DNA of 40,461 nucleotides, taken from positions 1 to 40,461 of the forward strand of contig NZ_JFCA01000058.1 of NCBI RefSeq assembly GCF_000612585.1, read 5' to 3'. A program made the position numbers and the translations under genes. The stretch's first letter is position 1. The number at the start of each line of letters is the position of its first letter. Of this stretch, positions 1 to 8,523 are shown piece after piece. Under the pieces are notes generated by a model. The model was not told the DNA's origin. It saw nothing but the letters and a program-made list of their open reading frames with translations, and ran no database searches. This DNA is from Pseudomonas sp. CHM02. GTDB taxonomy: Bacteria; Pseudomonadota; Gammaproteobacteria; Pseudomonadales; Pseudomonadaceae.

Positions 1-162
1 CTTACTGTAAAACACGGTTTTTAGTTAATCCAAAATATAACCGGCCAGATCAATCCGACTCCATCCCGGAATTTGAGATGGTAAGGCTTGGTCTCTTCTG
101 GGGGAGGTCACTCCTGCTGTCGCTACCATCATCATTCACGAGTCAAATAAGGTTAGAGAGCG

Positions 163-1005
163 TTGAGCATTTCCTACACCAACCCTTCAGATGAAACTAA
201 AGCTAAAGAGTCCGCAGTCCGTGCCTTATTCGGTGTGAGCCTAGTGATCTGCGTTATGTTTGCCATCGCAATCGCATGTAATAACGGTACTGATCCAGAA
301 CCCGACAAATTCGCCATTTATATGTGCGGCGTCGTGCTGGGCTCGATTTATGTGTTTTTGGGCTTGGTTGAAGTAACCCTAATGAATCGCCTCATCAATC
401 TGAAGTCTAGTTTGTTGTTATGGGCTTTCTTTGTTGCATGCCTAGGTTACGTCGCCAGGGCAAAGGCATCAGTGGATATCAACACTATATTCCACATGGA
501 AGCCAGTGCTTTTCCGATGACCTTGATGGCGAGCACTCTGTTGCACATGATCAATTTCCTGTTTTTATTTTTCGTCGCCTCAGGCATAGCGTGCTTCGTC
601 TTGGCAGGCCTTTCGGTGATGCAAGGACACCATCATGGTAAAGGGTTCATGCTTATATTCTGCCAAGTTGTAACAGGGCTCGCATTTATAATCATAACCC
701 TATTTTCGCATTTCAGGATTGACAAAGATATTCAGAGGCTTCAAATGATCTACAGGATCGCTCAGTCTGTAGATTTTAATGCGCACTCTCCTTGCGCGAA
801 TATCGATAGCTCCACAACAACCATGGTATTTCTGGACGCCGATAAACGCTTGGCCCTTGTTGCTCCAACCCTAGATGAGTTTGCAGGGTTCGAGTGGAGA
901 AAAGTGTCTTATCTGCGCTCGGTGGCTATCCCAGAAGGCTTCAAGACCGTTACGTGTGAATATTCGGCCTTAAGCGAAAACCCGACATCAGTTTGGGTTC
1001 AATGA
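163..1005 (+). CDS. Unrecognised multi-pass membrane protein
   Basis: A 280-residue protein that I do not assign to a family. Five hydrophobic stretches are visible at about residues 21-39, 50-71, 83-98, 127-152 and 160-180. A soluble tail of about 95 residues follows and carries two cysteines (in SPCANID and KTVTCEY). This layout suggests an inner-membrane protein with a C-terminal soluble domain. The start is TTG, with a purine-rich stretch (GGTTAGAGAG) just upstream; a later start inside the first 20 residues would not change the membrane part. No operon partner is visible: the next plus-strand gene is 700 bases away. Function unknown. Confidence 0.6.
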   Translation: MSISYTNPSDETKAKESAVRALFGVSLVICVMFAIAIACNNGTDPEPDKFAIYMCGVVLGSIYVFLGLVEVTLMNRLINLKSSLLLWAFFVACLGYVARAKASVDINTIFHMEASAFPMTLMASTLLHMINFLFLFFVASGIACFVLAGLSVMQGHHHGKGFMLIFCQVVTGLAFIIITLFSHFRIDKDIQRLQMIYRIAQSVDFNAHSPCANIDSSTTTMVFLDADKRLALVAPTLDEFAGFEWRKVSYLRSVAIPEGFKTVTCEYSALSENPTSVWVQ

Positions 1006-1101
1006 ATGGCATCAGTCGAGTACTTTTTTTGACTTAAGCCTGGCCGGTCACTGCATCCACGTCCGGCCAAGCCCTAGAGCTTCAGCTCGCTGCAAGCCGG
1101 C

Positions 1102-1126
1102 GGGGGGTAGCCTACCCCCACTTTTT
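1102..1126. terminator. Candidate rho-independent terminator
   Basis: GGGGGT (1103-1108) pairs with ACCCCC (1114-1119) around a five-base loop, followed by ACTTTTT. It lies about 100 bases after the membrane protein gene and is suitably placed to end its transcript. The U-run is short, so this is moderate evidence. Confidence 0.45.
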
Positions 1127-1441
1127 CATCAGGGGCTCTTGTTGTACCCCTATCAAGGAAAGATTGGAGTAGGGCACATCTGCCTGGCAGACAACGTTGA
1201 CCTACCTTCTAGACCGCTGAGCAAAGCACCTGCCTTGCCCAATCCATAGTTCTCCAGCCTGGTTTCAAAAGCAGGCAAAAAAATTGAGCCTCCATCAAAG
1301 AATCAACCCCAGGCGGCGCTGCAAGAAGCGCAGACCCTTGGCCGTGCTCATTGTTTTTTTCAATTTATGATTCAACCGTAAAATATTAGCGCTATCACAC
1401 CATTCAGGCCCTTAGAGATACAACCGCTCAATAGGAATTAA

Positions 1442-1456
1442 GTACACTTAGTCGAC
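1442..1456. promoter_or_regulatory. Operator-like dyad, copy 1
   Basis: GTACACTTAGTCGAC is an imperfect dyad with the same spacing as the perfect dyad 87 bases downstream. Both follow the pattern GTAYAC-TTA-GTNNAC and share the AAGTAYACTTAGT prefix. This suggests a pair of binding sites for one regulator; the regulator is unknown. Confidence 0.35.
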
Positions 1457-1528
1457 TAATTCTTGTGATGCTTGCCGACTGCTCAGTAATGCATTGATTC
1501 CGCAGGAGGATTTAGGGCAATCTATCAA

Positions 1529-1543
1529 GTATACTTAGTATAC
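1529..1543. promoter_or_regulatory. Operator-like dyad, copy 2
   Basis: GTATACTTAGTATAC is a perfect six-base inverted repeat around TTA. It lies about 210 bases upstream of the small gene at 1740. See copy 1 at 1442-1456. Confidence 0.4.
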
Positions 1544-1739
1544 CATTGAAGCAATTAACAATATATTGTCTAAGCCTTAGCTTTGAAAAGTTCCATGCTG
1601 CGTTTTTAATTGAGATCACTACCCACTGACGAACGATGAAGAACCACCTTGACAAGCTTAGCCGACGTCCTACTCTCAATCCCACGACGCCAATGAGCAG
1701 GTTTGCTACATGGCTTCAATAAAGCGGGGAGAAGATCAG

Positions 1740-1946
1740 ATGAAAAATGACCCCAGAGTTGTGCAGGTGGACTACACGGTCATAGATTGTCTGTTCGCCG
1801 ACGAAGCCCCCTCTGCAGTAGAGCAGAAATACAAACTGGTTACTTATCGAGACTCCAAAGCTGGCGTCCTCCTTAATTATAACCTGGAGCCTATTAGTCC
1901 AGACGACCTGAGCGAAACGGATGAGGATGGGCAGCTGCCCAAATAG
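1740..1946 (+). CDS. Small hypothetical protein (68 residues)
   Basis: A short acidic protein beginning MKNDPRVVQVDYTV and ending in an acidic tail (SETDEDGQLPK). I prefer the ATG at 1740 because GGGGAG lies at a good distance upstream (GGGGAGAAGATCAG). An in-frame ATG at 1710 would add ten residues (MASIKRGEDQ). I do not recognise the family. It stands alone, possibly under control of the dyads at 1442-1543, and is followed by an inverted repeat that could end its transcript. Confidence 0.5.
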   Translation: MKNDPRVVQVDYTVIDCLFADEAPSAVEQKYKLVTYRDSKAGVLLNYNLEPISPDDLSETDEDGQLPK

Positions 1947-1997
1947 CTGCTCAAGTATCCCGTTACTCACCATATGTGACCTTATCTAACCCTGGAG

Positions 1998-2033
1998 AGC
2001 CGTTCCCGGTTGAAACATCAATCTGGAACGGCT
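1998..2033. terminator. Inverted repeat between convergent genes
   Basis: AGCCGTTCC (1998-2006) is exactly complementary to GGAACGGCT (2025-2033) around an 18-base loop. It lies between the plus-strand small gene and the end of the large minus-strand gene. There is no long T-run, so a terminator role is plausible but weak. Confidence 0.35.
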
Positions 2034-2090
2034 TTGGCTGGATGAAAATCGGCGACCAGTGAGATCTACGACCAGCGCACCGAGGGCAGA

Positions 2091-5000
2091 TCATGCACCA
2101 CGCCCTTCAGTTTGCTGCCCATCCGAACCAAGTGCAGGTACCTCACTTCCGGTCTTTACCTCGGTGGCAGTCAACATGGACGGAGCTACTTCTGACCAGA
2201 ATGGGACTACGAAGGCGTAGGTGATCTCCGCATTCAGCTTCACCAGCTTGCATGGACGCTCCGCTCGCTGTTCAGCCGCTTGCAGGCTTTGCTCAATGGC
2301 TCGACGAGCCGCGGGACTGATTCTGTAGCTGCGGAATTTGAAGAAGACCTGCTCAATGGCCAGCTGGCGGAAGCCTTCTGGACAGTGAGGGTGTCTGAAC
2401 AACGGCTCGAAGCAGAACTCAATCAATTGGAGCATCACACCTAGGTTGCAGCGGTGCTGCATGAACATTACGCACACAAAATCTACGAGCACGGGTACTG
2501 CAGTGGCGAATGCAAGGTGCTCTTCAGCCAGATAGCTACGCAGGCGATTGATGCCGAAATTTGCAAACGCTTCACCCTGATTCATCATGACGATGAGATC
2601 CACCGCCCGAACCGAAACAAAGCTACGCCTGGTCATGATGAGTCGCATTACGGCTCGGGAATACTCCTCCTGCGTTAGTCCGTCTGCCCGTAGAGACTCC
2701 CTCAGCAACATTTGAGTGGACGCTCCAACGATACCCAGCATGCTGGCAAGATCGCGTAACCGCGCATCTATCGACAACAGCCCTGCACCATACTCTTGGC
2801 AAGCGAGCAGAGCTGCATGGTCTTCATCGCCCAGGATGTCCTCAAGCATCTGCAACTGCTCGGACGCCTCTGCTGGCCCATATGCCGGCACCACCTGGCA
2901 GAACGCTTCGATAGCCGTCTCGATCGATTCGAGATACTCCCGATCCTTGCGCCAAGCGTCTTCAGTAAGCTCCTGCATGCCAAGTTGGCCATCGTGGGAA
3001 AAGAGCGTACCGCTCTTTCGATAGTGGGCCGATTTCTCTAACTTTACGTCCAACAGCTGCTTGGTGGCAGCTGTCACGTACAAACGAGGGAAAAGCTCCA
3101 GGACATCGAGTAAACCGAGGGCTGCAAGCTCCACCAGCATAGACAGGTCAATCAGCCATGCCTGATCGTGGGATGTGTAATTCGGAAAGACATCGTGGGT
3201 GCCTAACCCCGTCGATACTTGGAGAAGTGCCCCTTCATCAGGCCAACCCCTCACCAGTTCAATGACGTCCGTACCCAGCAGGCGTGCGAGCAGGCCTATG
3301 GTGGCGTGATGCTGACCGTACAGGCTGATGGTATTGAGGCTCTGAGATTTTTTTTGCTCTAGCTGATCGACGAAGAAAGTCGTATCGATCTCGCCGTTAT
3401 CCCGGGTTGGAATACTCATCGCTACGACTGTCTTGCTCGGGACGACCGAATTGGACACGCGCTCGTAGGAAAGGTCGATCAGGCGTCGATGGAGGGTGAT
3501 GATCCGTTTCACCGTGAGCGTCTGCTCACCGATCACACTGCTGACGGTTGTGGTATCACCAACTTTCAAACCGAGCAGTTGGGCGGCCCGTGACGAGTCT
3601 GCGGCAACGAATTCACCCGCAGGTGCCAGTGGCGGCTCAGAGGCGAAATCGATTGAGACATATCCAGTCCTGCCGGTGCTGTCTTCAAGCTCGACAGCGG
3701 TGCCTTCCTCAACCGCAGAGGGAAGGGCATGAACGACCTCAATCTCCTTCGATGCTAGGAACATGAGAGAGATGTGGCCAGCTGCTGCTTCAACATCCTC
3801 CCCATTCAACCGCATCGCACGGTAGATACGGTCAAGGCCACGTTCCTGCAGACCTCTACTGAGCTCCGCGTTGGCCAGCTTTAACTGTTCTTGAGCGGAG
3901 CCGCTCAGTTCTGCAGGTAACCGGGCAAGAGCCTCATCCATCCTACCTTGGCTTTCGTTCGCCAAAACTTGAATGAGCAGTAACCAGCCTGCGGCCACAC
4001 CAGGACTTTCAGCGACGAGCAACTCAGCCATCTCGCGCATTTTTGGCCAGTCACAGGCCTCGCCGTAAACACTCAATGCCACCTGGCGGGCGTCTGCTGA
4101 GTGTCGCCATTCTCCCGGAAGTGATTCCAATAGGCCTCGAACTTTGGATCTTTGACCACTGAGCGCGTAGCAGTGCAGTAAATCAACATGCAGGGGACTG
4201 AATGAGTCTCTTGGTAGGAGGCGTTCAAGCATCGCAATGGCGTCACCGTAACGCCGCACATGAAGCATCCATTGCGATGCCATGGAAAGATCCAGTAGAT
4301 CAGTGCTCTGCGGTGCGAGCTCAGCAACGCGATCTCCGAAGGCCTGACGCATCTCCTCGTTGCCCGCATACGCCCGGGCAGCAAACACACCATCACAGAT
4401 ACTGCTGTTTTGCGGCGTGATACCCAGATGGGCGAGCTCATTCCGCACGGCCTCGTGCTGATTTTCGCGTAACAGCAGCTCCCAGTGCATATGCCTCAGC
4501 ATACGAGTCGCTCGCAGAGAGACATCCGTATCAGGCTGACTGAGCTGGGCGCTGTAAGCCGCGGCAAGCATTTCCGGATTGTTAGCAATCAGGCACGCCT
4601 GTCCAAAAACCACACGCGCTTCATCAGAGAGCTGTTCAACACGATCAGCGCAGCAAGCAACAGCATCGCTGTGACGCTGGAGATCGCAGAGCGCCTCCAA
4701 CTCCACCCTAACCGTAAATTCGTCCTCGGGAACACCACGCTGCCTGCCAGCTTCGATCATGCCCAACGCTTCAGCTGGCTCACCCAGCAAAAGATGCGCA
4801 TAAGCTAGGTGAAAGACAATTTCGGTTTTTGTCCTGGGGCTCTGCTCAGCCCATAACACACCCTCGCGGTCATCGAACTTCGACATGGCGTCGAGGATCA
4901 GCACACGCCGATCTTGGGGCTGCGATCGCGTGTTCACGTGGAAGGGGTTGGCAGTGGCCAATCGAAGGACAAACCGGAGATAATTTTCGAGTATGAAAAT

Positions 5001-6551
5001 GGAGCTGTCAGACTGCTCCATTGCCGTCCGGATGGCACCCACCGCGCCTTCATCATCCCCGGCCCCAGCCATTGAGCTGGCCAGCATCTGCCAAGCTCCC
5101 GACTTGTCGCAGAACGCCCCAGGTATTTCTTCGGCCGTCAGCTGTTCTCTGTTTAAGAGCCTCGCATTGGTCAGTGCCACCCAGACTGAGTACGAATCCG
5201 GGAAGCGCGCGATGGCATCCTGTCCAACCTGGATCGCAGTCTGTACGTCATTCTTGAGCATCCACGCCCGGACAAAGCCTGCCGCAATACGCTCATCGTC
5301 CTGGTAAAGGCTGGCAGCCATTTCGAGGTCTGCCGCGGCTTTAACGTCATCAGCCAAATGCCAGAAACACATCCCACGGAGGAAATACCATCGGGCCTGT
5401 TGGTGCGCATCGAATGTGTCAAGACCGTCTTCGACCACCTCCAGCTGAGCAAGCGCATCGCGGTAACGGTGGTCGTTGTGCAGTTGACTGATGCGATCGA
5501 GCTGGCGAGAGGCGAGGGTGTTATCTGATGTCGGGTTCGCTGGCGGCAGCTCATCCGCGAGAAAGCTACTCGTGGCAGGACGGCTACCTGAAAGAAGAGG
5601 TGCTAGGTATTCCGCGAGAGGGGCAAGCTGAGTTTGCCGCTCTTGGCTAACAACTACAGTGCCCAAGCTCAGGTCTTTGATGGCTTCACGCATGAGCCGC
5701 GCCCTGTGAAAATCTTGAGCTAGTCCTTCCAAGTGCAAGTGCAAGTGGAGTGAGGTCAGGTCGACCTCTGCGCCACTGCCATTCAGCTCAGCACAAATAC
5801 CGACCAGCTTCGCCCACACAGCGCCACTGTCCTTATGGGGCAACGTGTGCTGGATCAGTTGCTTCTGCAATCCAACGTCGTGGCTACGATCTGAATCCAG
5901 ATCATGGGGGAAAAACTTGAGGTGGAGCGCAAACTGCCGCAAATCTTCGTCCGCGATAGGCGCTTCGTTGTAGTGCTCTGCAGCAGCTCTAATAGCCGCG
6001 TACGCAGCCCTGTTTCGTTCATTGCTCCCTTCAGCATGAACGCGGGCGTACCAGGTGTCGTGCGACAGTGAGCCGAGCGCAAGTCTCACAACCTCGACAG
6101 CGCTTTCCATGTGCGACGAGCTTGCTACGTGATAAACGATCAGGTTGTCGTCGACGCCTCGTTGGAATGCCGGCGATATGAAGTCGAGCCAGGCGAGACC
6201 CAAGGACTCTTTGAAAGCTTCGTTGCTAGCAATCGCCCGAGGCGACCGCTTCATCTGCATTCTGATACTAGCTTTCTGGCCGGAGCCAGGAGATACAGCA
6301 TGGATCACAAGGTCGTCGGTGTTATGGCCGAACGTCCTGCCTTGGAACAGCAGGGTCTCGATGACAAAGCCCTCACGCAACCCTGCACAGTGGTCGCCAA
6401 GGCACATAGCGAGTAGGCGCACTGCCTGGACACGATGTTCGAATGCAACACCTCGTCCACCCGTAGAGATAGGGCTTGCGACCTGTTTCTGCCGGCTTTT
6501 CGATTTAGAAGCGGGAGCTTTTGCTGCCTTAGTCCGTGGAGGCCGTGCCAT
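2091..6551 (-). CDS. Nuclease-TPR-GreAB-C-PIN protein, putative conflict/defence effector
   Basis: A very large multidomain protein; numbering below uses the longer start at 6599 (1,502 residues). Residues 46-160 resemble the DUF4297/Cap4-type restriction-like nuclease: GGRG-FEHR (47-55), an acidic pair D95-D96, then Q115-x-K117, fitting a D...QxK active site. Residues ~365-945 are helical repeats of TPR type (for example the ALAQLEVVEDGL region). Residues ~1000-1035 (AAQLLGLKVGDTTTV) resemble the GreA/GreB C-terminal domain. Residues ~1145-1295 look PIN-like, with candidate acids D1151, E1259/D1260 and D1278 (DEDHAALLA, LLSIDARL). From memory, a TPR-GreAB-C-PIN architecture has been described among predicted prokaryotic conflict systems. 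I prefer the start at 6551 (MARPPRTK) because the first 16 residues read like leader DNA, but neither ATG has a good ribosome-binding site. It stands alone, so it may act without partners. Function is inferred. Confidence 0.75.
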   Translation of the reverse strand: MARPPRTKAAKAPASKSKSRQKQVASPISTGGRGVAFEHRVQAVRLLAMCLGDHCAGLREGFVIETLLFQGRTFGHNTDDLVIHAVSPGSGQKASIRMQMKRSPRAIASNEAFKESLGLAWLDFISPAFQRGVDDNLIVYHVASSSHMESAVEVVRLALGSLSHDTWYARVHAEGSNERNRAAYAAIRAAAEHYNEAPIADEDLRQFALHLKFFPHDLDSDRSHDVGLQKQLIQHTLPHKDSGAVWAKLVGICAELNGSGAEVDLTSLHLHLHLEGLAQDFHRARLMREAIKDLSLGTVVVSQERQTQLAPLAEYLAPLLSGSRPATSSFLADELPPANPTSDNTLASRQLDRISQLHNDHRYRDALAQLEVVEDGLDTFDAHQQARWYFLRGMCFWHLADDVKAAADLEMAASLYQDDERIAAGFVRAWMLKNDVQTAIQVGQDAIARFPDSYSVWVALTNARLLNREQLTAEEIPGAFCDKSGAWQMLASSMAGAGDDEGAVGAIRTAMEQSDSSIFILENYLRFVLRLATANPFHVNTRSQPQDRRVLILDAMSKFDDREGVLWAEQSPRTKTEIVFHLAYAHLLLGEPAEALGMIEAGRQRGVPEDEFTVRVELEALCDLQRHSDAVACCADRVEQLSDEARVVFGQACLIANNPEMLAAAYSAQLSQPDTDVSLRATRMLRHMHWELLLRENQHEAVRNELAHLGITPQNSSICDGVFAARAYAGNEEMRQAFGDRVAELAPQSTDLLDLSMASQWMLHVRRYGDAIAMLERLLPRDSFSPLHVDLLHCYALSGQRSKVRGLLESLPGEWRHSADARQVALSVYGEACDWPKMREMAELLVAESPGVAAGWLLLIQVLANESQGRMDEALARLPAELSGSAQEQLKLANAELSRGLQERGLDRIYRAMRLNGEDVEAAAGHISLMFLASKEIEVVHALPSAVEEGTAVELEDSTGRTGYVSIDFASEPPLAPAGEFVAADSSRAAQLLGLKVGDTTTVSSVIGEQTLTVKRIITLHRRLIDLSYERVSNSVVPSKTVVAMSIPTRDNGEIDTTFFVDQLEQKKSQSLNTISLYGQHHATIGLLARLLGTDVIELVRGWPDEGALLQVSTGLGTHDVFPNYTSHDQAWLIDLSMLVELAALGLLDVLELFPRLYVTAATKQLLDVKLEKSAHYRKSGTLFSHDGQLGMQELTEDAWRKDREYLESIETAIEAFCQVVPAYGPAEASEQLQMLEDILGDEDHAALLACQEYGAGLLSIDARLRDLASMLGIVGASTQMLLRESLRADGLTQEEYSRAVMRLIMTRRSFVSVRAVDLIVMMNQGEAFANFGINRLRSYLAEEHLAFATAVPVLVDFVCVMFMQHRCNLGVMLQLIEFCFEPLFRHPHCPEGFRQLAIEQVFFKFRSYRISPAARRAIEQSLQAAEQRAERPCKLVKLNAEITYAFVVPFWSEVAPSMLTATEVKTGSEVPALGSDGQQTEGRGA

Positions 6552-6782
6552 ACCTGGTTCGCGCAAATGAGATGCTGGCCATCTTATCACCTGAGCCATG
6601 ATGGTGTGGTAAGGCAGTCGATGATGCCGTATTTGACCGCCATTTCAGGGATGTCGAAGGGCCGATCGCCAAATTCTTGTGATGGGAGAGGGTAGTGGGA
6701 TCAATGTCAGGCAATGGAGGTAACGATCAAAACCTGACCACCCGAGGGCAAGCGTACGGTTCAGACGACGATCAATATTCAG

Positions 6783-7895
6783 TTAAAGAGTCGAATTACG
6801 CCTGATCATAGTCAAATTTATCCTCCTGAATTTGAATTCGCTCCTCGAAATCAGAGGGTCGGGACTCTGGTTTGCCGCATCCCCGAGGAACGTCCTGAAC
6901 CCAGCGAGATGCTTGGCCAAACTGAAGGCGGACAATCCTGCGGAGCGTCTTCTCCGCTGCGGAAATAAAGGATGCTGAGGTAGCGGTTCAGAAGCGTCAA
7001 TGCCTAGATAAAGCAGATAATCCTCAAAACAATGGTCAAATTTCGGGCTGAGCTCCACGCTCGGGGATGAAGAGCCAGGCCTACGCCATTCCCAGCGGCC
7101 AAGCCCATTCTTGACGAAGTAAGCAAGACAACCAGGCGCTTGAGGAGTCTCTGTTACCTCATTAATTGAAATCTTCGTATACCTCGCGAAAGCCATGTGC
7201 ATCAGGACTTCCCGTGGGTTTAGCCCCTTGAGCCCAGCTTCAGCCACACGGTTAAAAACCCACTGCATTTCATGATCGCTGAGGGCGTCTTTACCCAAGA
7301 CCGAAGTCATCGAGGCGGCGACTTCCCCCACAGTGAAACTTTTGCCCTTTGGAGTGCACGTCCATAAATGAGCATTGCAAAAATGGAAGAAGCCAGCGGC
7401 CCAATTATAATTTCGCCGAATCATATGCAGGACACTGGCCTGAGTAACGCCCTCGATGCTTTTCAGCTTGAGCTGGTACGGCCTCCATCTCTGATTTGGC
7501 TCCCATTCGCTGAAGGGCAATAACGAACTTTCGACAAAGCGTGGACAGGCCTTTGCACCGATCCAGTTCGCCGGTGGATGGAGTCTGAAGCGGAGATAGT
7601 CGATAAATTGCTCGTCAGTCCAATCACGCAAAGATATGCCTTGGAGGAAGCTCCAGTTGAGCATAGACTCAAGATGATGAGTCGCAACATTAAAGTCCTT
7701 CTGGGGATTATTCCAGGAAGGCGCGATGGCGCGTATATACCAGGAGCCAAGGCGAATCATAGAGAAAGGCTCGCAGTCGGCACCGAAACCTTTCAGATAA
7801 GCCAAGGCGTAACGGTTTTCAGGGAAACACTCCGTATACGGATCCCAGAGATGGTATGGCGGAAAAATTGGGCATGGGATAGCCGGTTCAGCCAT
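6783..7895 (-). CDS. Degenerate or truncated tyrosine-recombinase-like protein
   Basis: A 370-residue protein resembling the integrase family in layout. An N-terminal helical region (~45-110, ending in TDEQFIDYLRFRL) looks like a core-binding domain. From ~200, LSDHEMQWVFNRV, PREVLMHMAFARY and ISINEV resemble the start of the catalytic domain, and QHPLFPQRRRR resembles the PLF segment. The position expected to hold the first catalytic arginine appears to be serine, and I see neither an HxxR box nor a tyrosine box before the stop. It is therefore either a truncated integrase or an inactive DNA-binding relative. It is transcribed divergently from the transposition genes across a 600-base region containing a strong AT-rich palindrome. 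The assignment is by eye and moderate. Confidence 0.45.
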   Translation of the reverse strand: MAEPAIPCPIFPPYHLWDPYTECFPENRYALAYLKGFGADCEPFSMIRLGSWYIRAIAPSWNNPQKDFNVATHHLESMLNWSFLQGISLRDWTDEQFIDYLRFRLHPPANWIGAKACPRFVESSLLPFSEWEPNQRWRPYQLKLKSIEGVTQASVLHMIRRNYNWAAGFFHFCNAHLWTCTPKGKSFTVGEVAASMTSVLGKDALSDHEMQWVFNRVAEAGLKGLNPREVLMHMAFARYTKISINEVTETPQAPGCLAYFVKNGLGRWEWRRPGSSSPSVELSPKFDHCFEDYLLYLGIDASEPLPQHPLFPQRRRRSAGLSAFSLAKHLAGFRTFLGDAANQSPDPLISRSEFKFRRINLTMIRRNSTL

Positions 7896-8230
7896 GCAAC
7901 CCTCGATGAGCTAAAGTGAGTGGCTAGGCGTGTGAGGCCGTCATCAAGGTTTAGCCCATTCTGCGGATGATTCAAATGCTGGCTGCTGGGAGATGTGCGA
8001 GGAGGCTCGTTTACACGACGTGAACAAGCATGACGGTAGGGTAAGCTCGGGATTTACAAAACCAGGCTTGATATCTAGGACGAGGATTGGGAGCTAATGC
8101 ATTGATAGGGTTGAAGCCCTGGGTTTCTGAAAACGAAGCTATAGGTTGGTGGAGGCGGCTACGTGTCGGTAGTAACTAAAAACCGTACACCCCCAAACCC
8201 AGGATTTCCGGGGTTCTTCTCTCCTGCAGG

Positions 8231-8272
8231 ATTAAAAACAAGAAATAACATTCGTTTTTTCTTGTTTTTAAT
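8231..8272. repeat. AT-rich perfect palindrome, candidate transposase or recombinase site
   Basis: ATTAAAAACAAGAAA (8231-8245) is repeated exactly in inverted orientation at 8258-8272 around a 12-base spacer. Fifteen-base perfect arms are very unlikely by chance. The stem is AU-only at its ends and no gene runs into it from either side, so a terminator role is unlikely. It sits upstream of the solo TniA-like domain gene and the transposase, where Tn7/Tn5053-type elements carry an end with repeated transposase-binding sites. The divergent recombinase-like gene is an alternative user. Confidence 0.6.
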
Positions 8273-8340
8273 TAATGTGTCATAAGTCAGCTTTACGGAG
8301 TCATGTTACTGATAAATATGATAAAATCTCTAATTAGAGC

Positions 8341-8352
8341 TAAAAACAAGAA
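8341..8352 (+). repeat. Third copy of the palindrome arm
   Basis: TAAAAACAAGAA repeats the 8233-8244 arm in direct orientation, 108 bases downstream. A weaker relative with one extra A is present after the TniQ gene (14609-14619). Confidence 0.5.
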
Positions 8353-8382
8353 TCCCTAAGCTTGACGAGAGTTTTCCCGGTG

Positions 8383-8398
8383 CTAAACCTACGTTTAG
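8383..8398. promoter_or_regulatory. Short dyad in the leader of the tni region
   Basis: CTAAAC (8383-8388) and GTTTAG (8393-8398) form a perfect dyad around four bases. It lies about 125 bases upstream of the gene at 8524. It could be an operator or a leader hairpin. Confidence 0.25.
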
Positions 8399-8523
8399 GC
8401 AACGAGAATCTAGCATTGCCCTGTGTTGCGTTGGCTCACCCGAAAGCGATGCTGGGAGTCCAATGCGGTGCACACCGGGCTTTCTTGCTGCTTCCTTTCA
8501 GACATGAATCGAGGCATAAGGGT

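Larger units (their letters stand above)
1006..1709. other. Intergenic region with hairpins and paired operator-like dyads
   Basis: No convincing coding region in about 700 bases. It holds a TGGCCGG/CCGGCCA inverted repeat (1041-1069), a terminator-like hairpin (1102-1126), and two related dyads at 1442-1456 and 1529-1543, annotated separately. The stretch is AT-rich from about 1360 to 1620, as expected of a regulatory region. Confidence 0.6.
7896..8523. other. Divergent intergenic region with repeats
   Basis: No gene supported here. The longest plus frame enters at 8362, but its first 54 residues look non-coding, and a well-placed ribosome-binding site precedes the ATG at 8524. The region holds a 15-base-arm palindrome (8231-8272), a third copy of the arm (8341-8352), and a CTAAAC/GTTTAG dyad (8383-8398). 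It is AT-rich from 8230 to 8350. It is the likely location of a transposon end, a promoter for the tni genes, or both. Confidence 0.6.

Noticed and set aside
14..8186. A 14-base inverted match, ACGGTTTTTAGTTA at 14-27 and its complement at 8173-8186, as possible ends of a mobile element carrying the large nuclease gene.
   Set aside because: A match of this length is expected by chance a few times in 40 kb, it does not extend outward or inward, and no target duplication is visible.
8362..8523. N-terminal extension of the unknown protein at 8524.
   Set aside because: Its composition is not protein-like, no ribosome-binding site precedes it, and a good one precedes the ATG at 8524.
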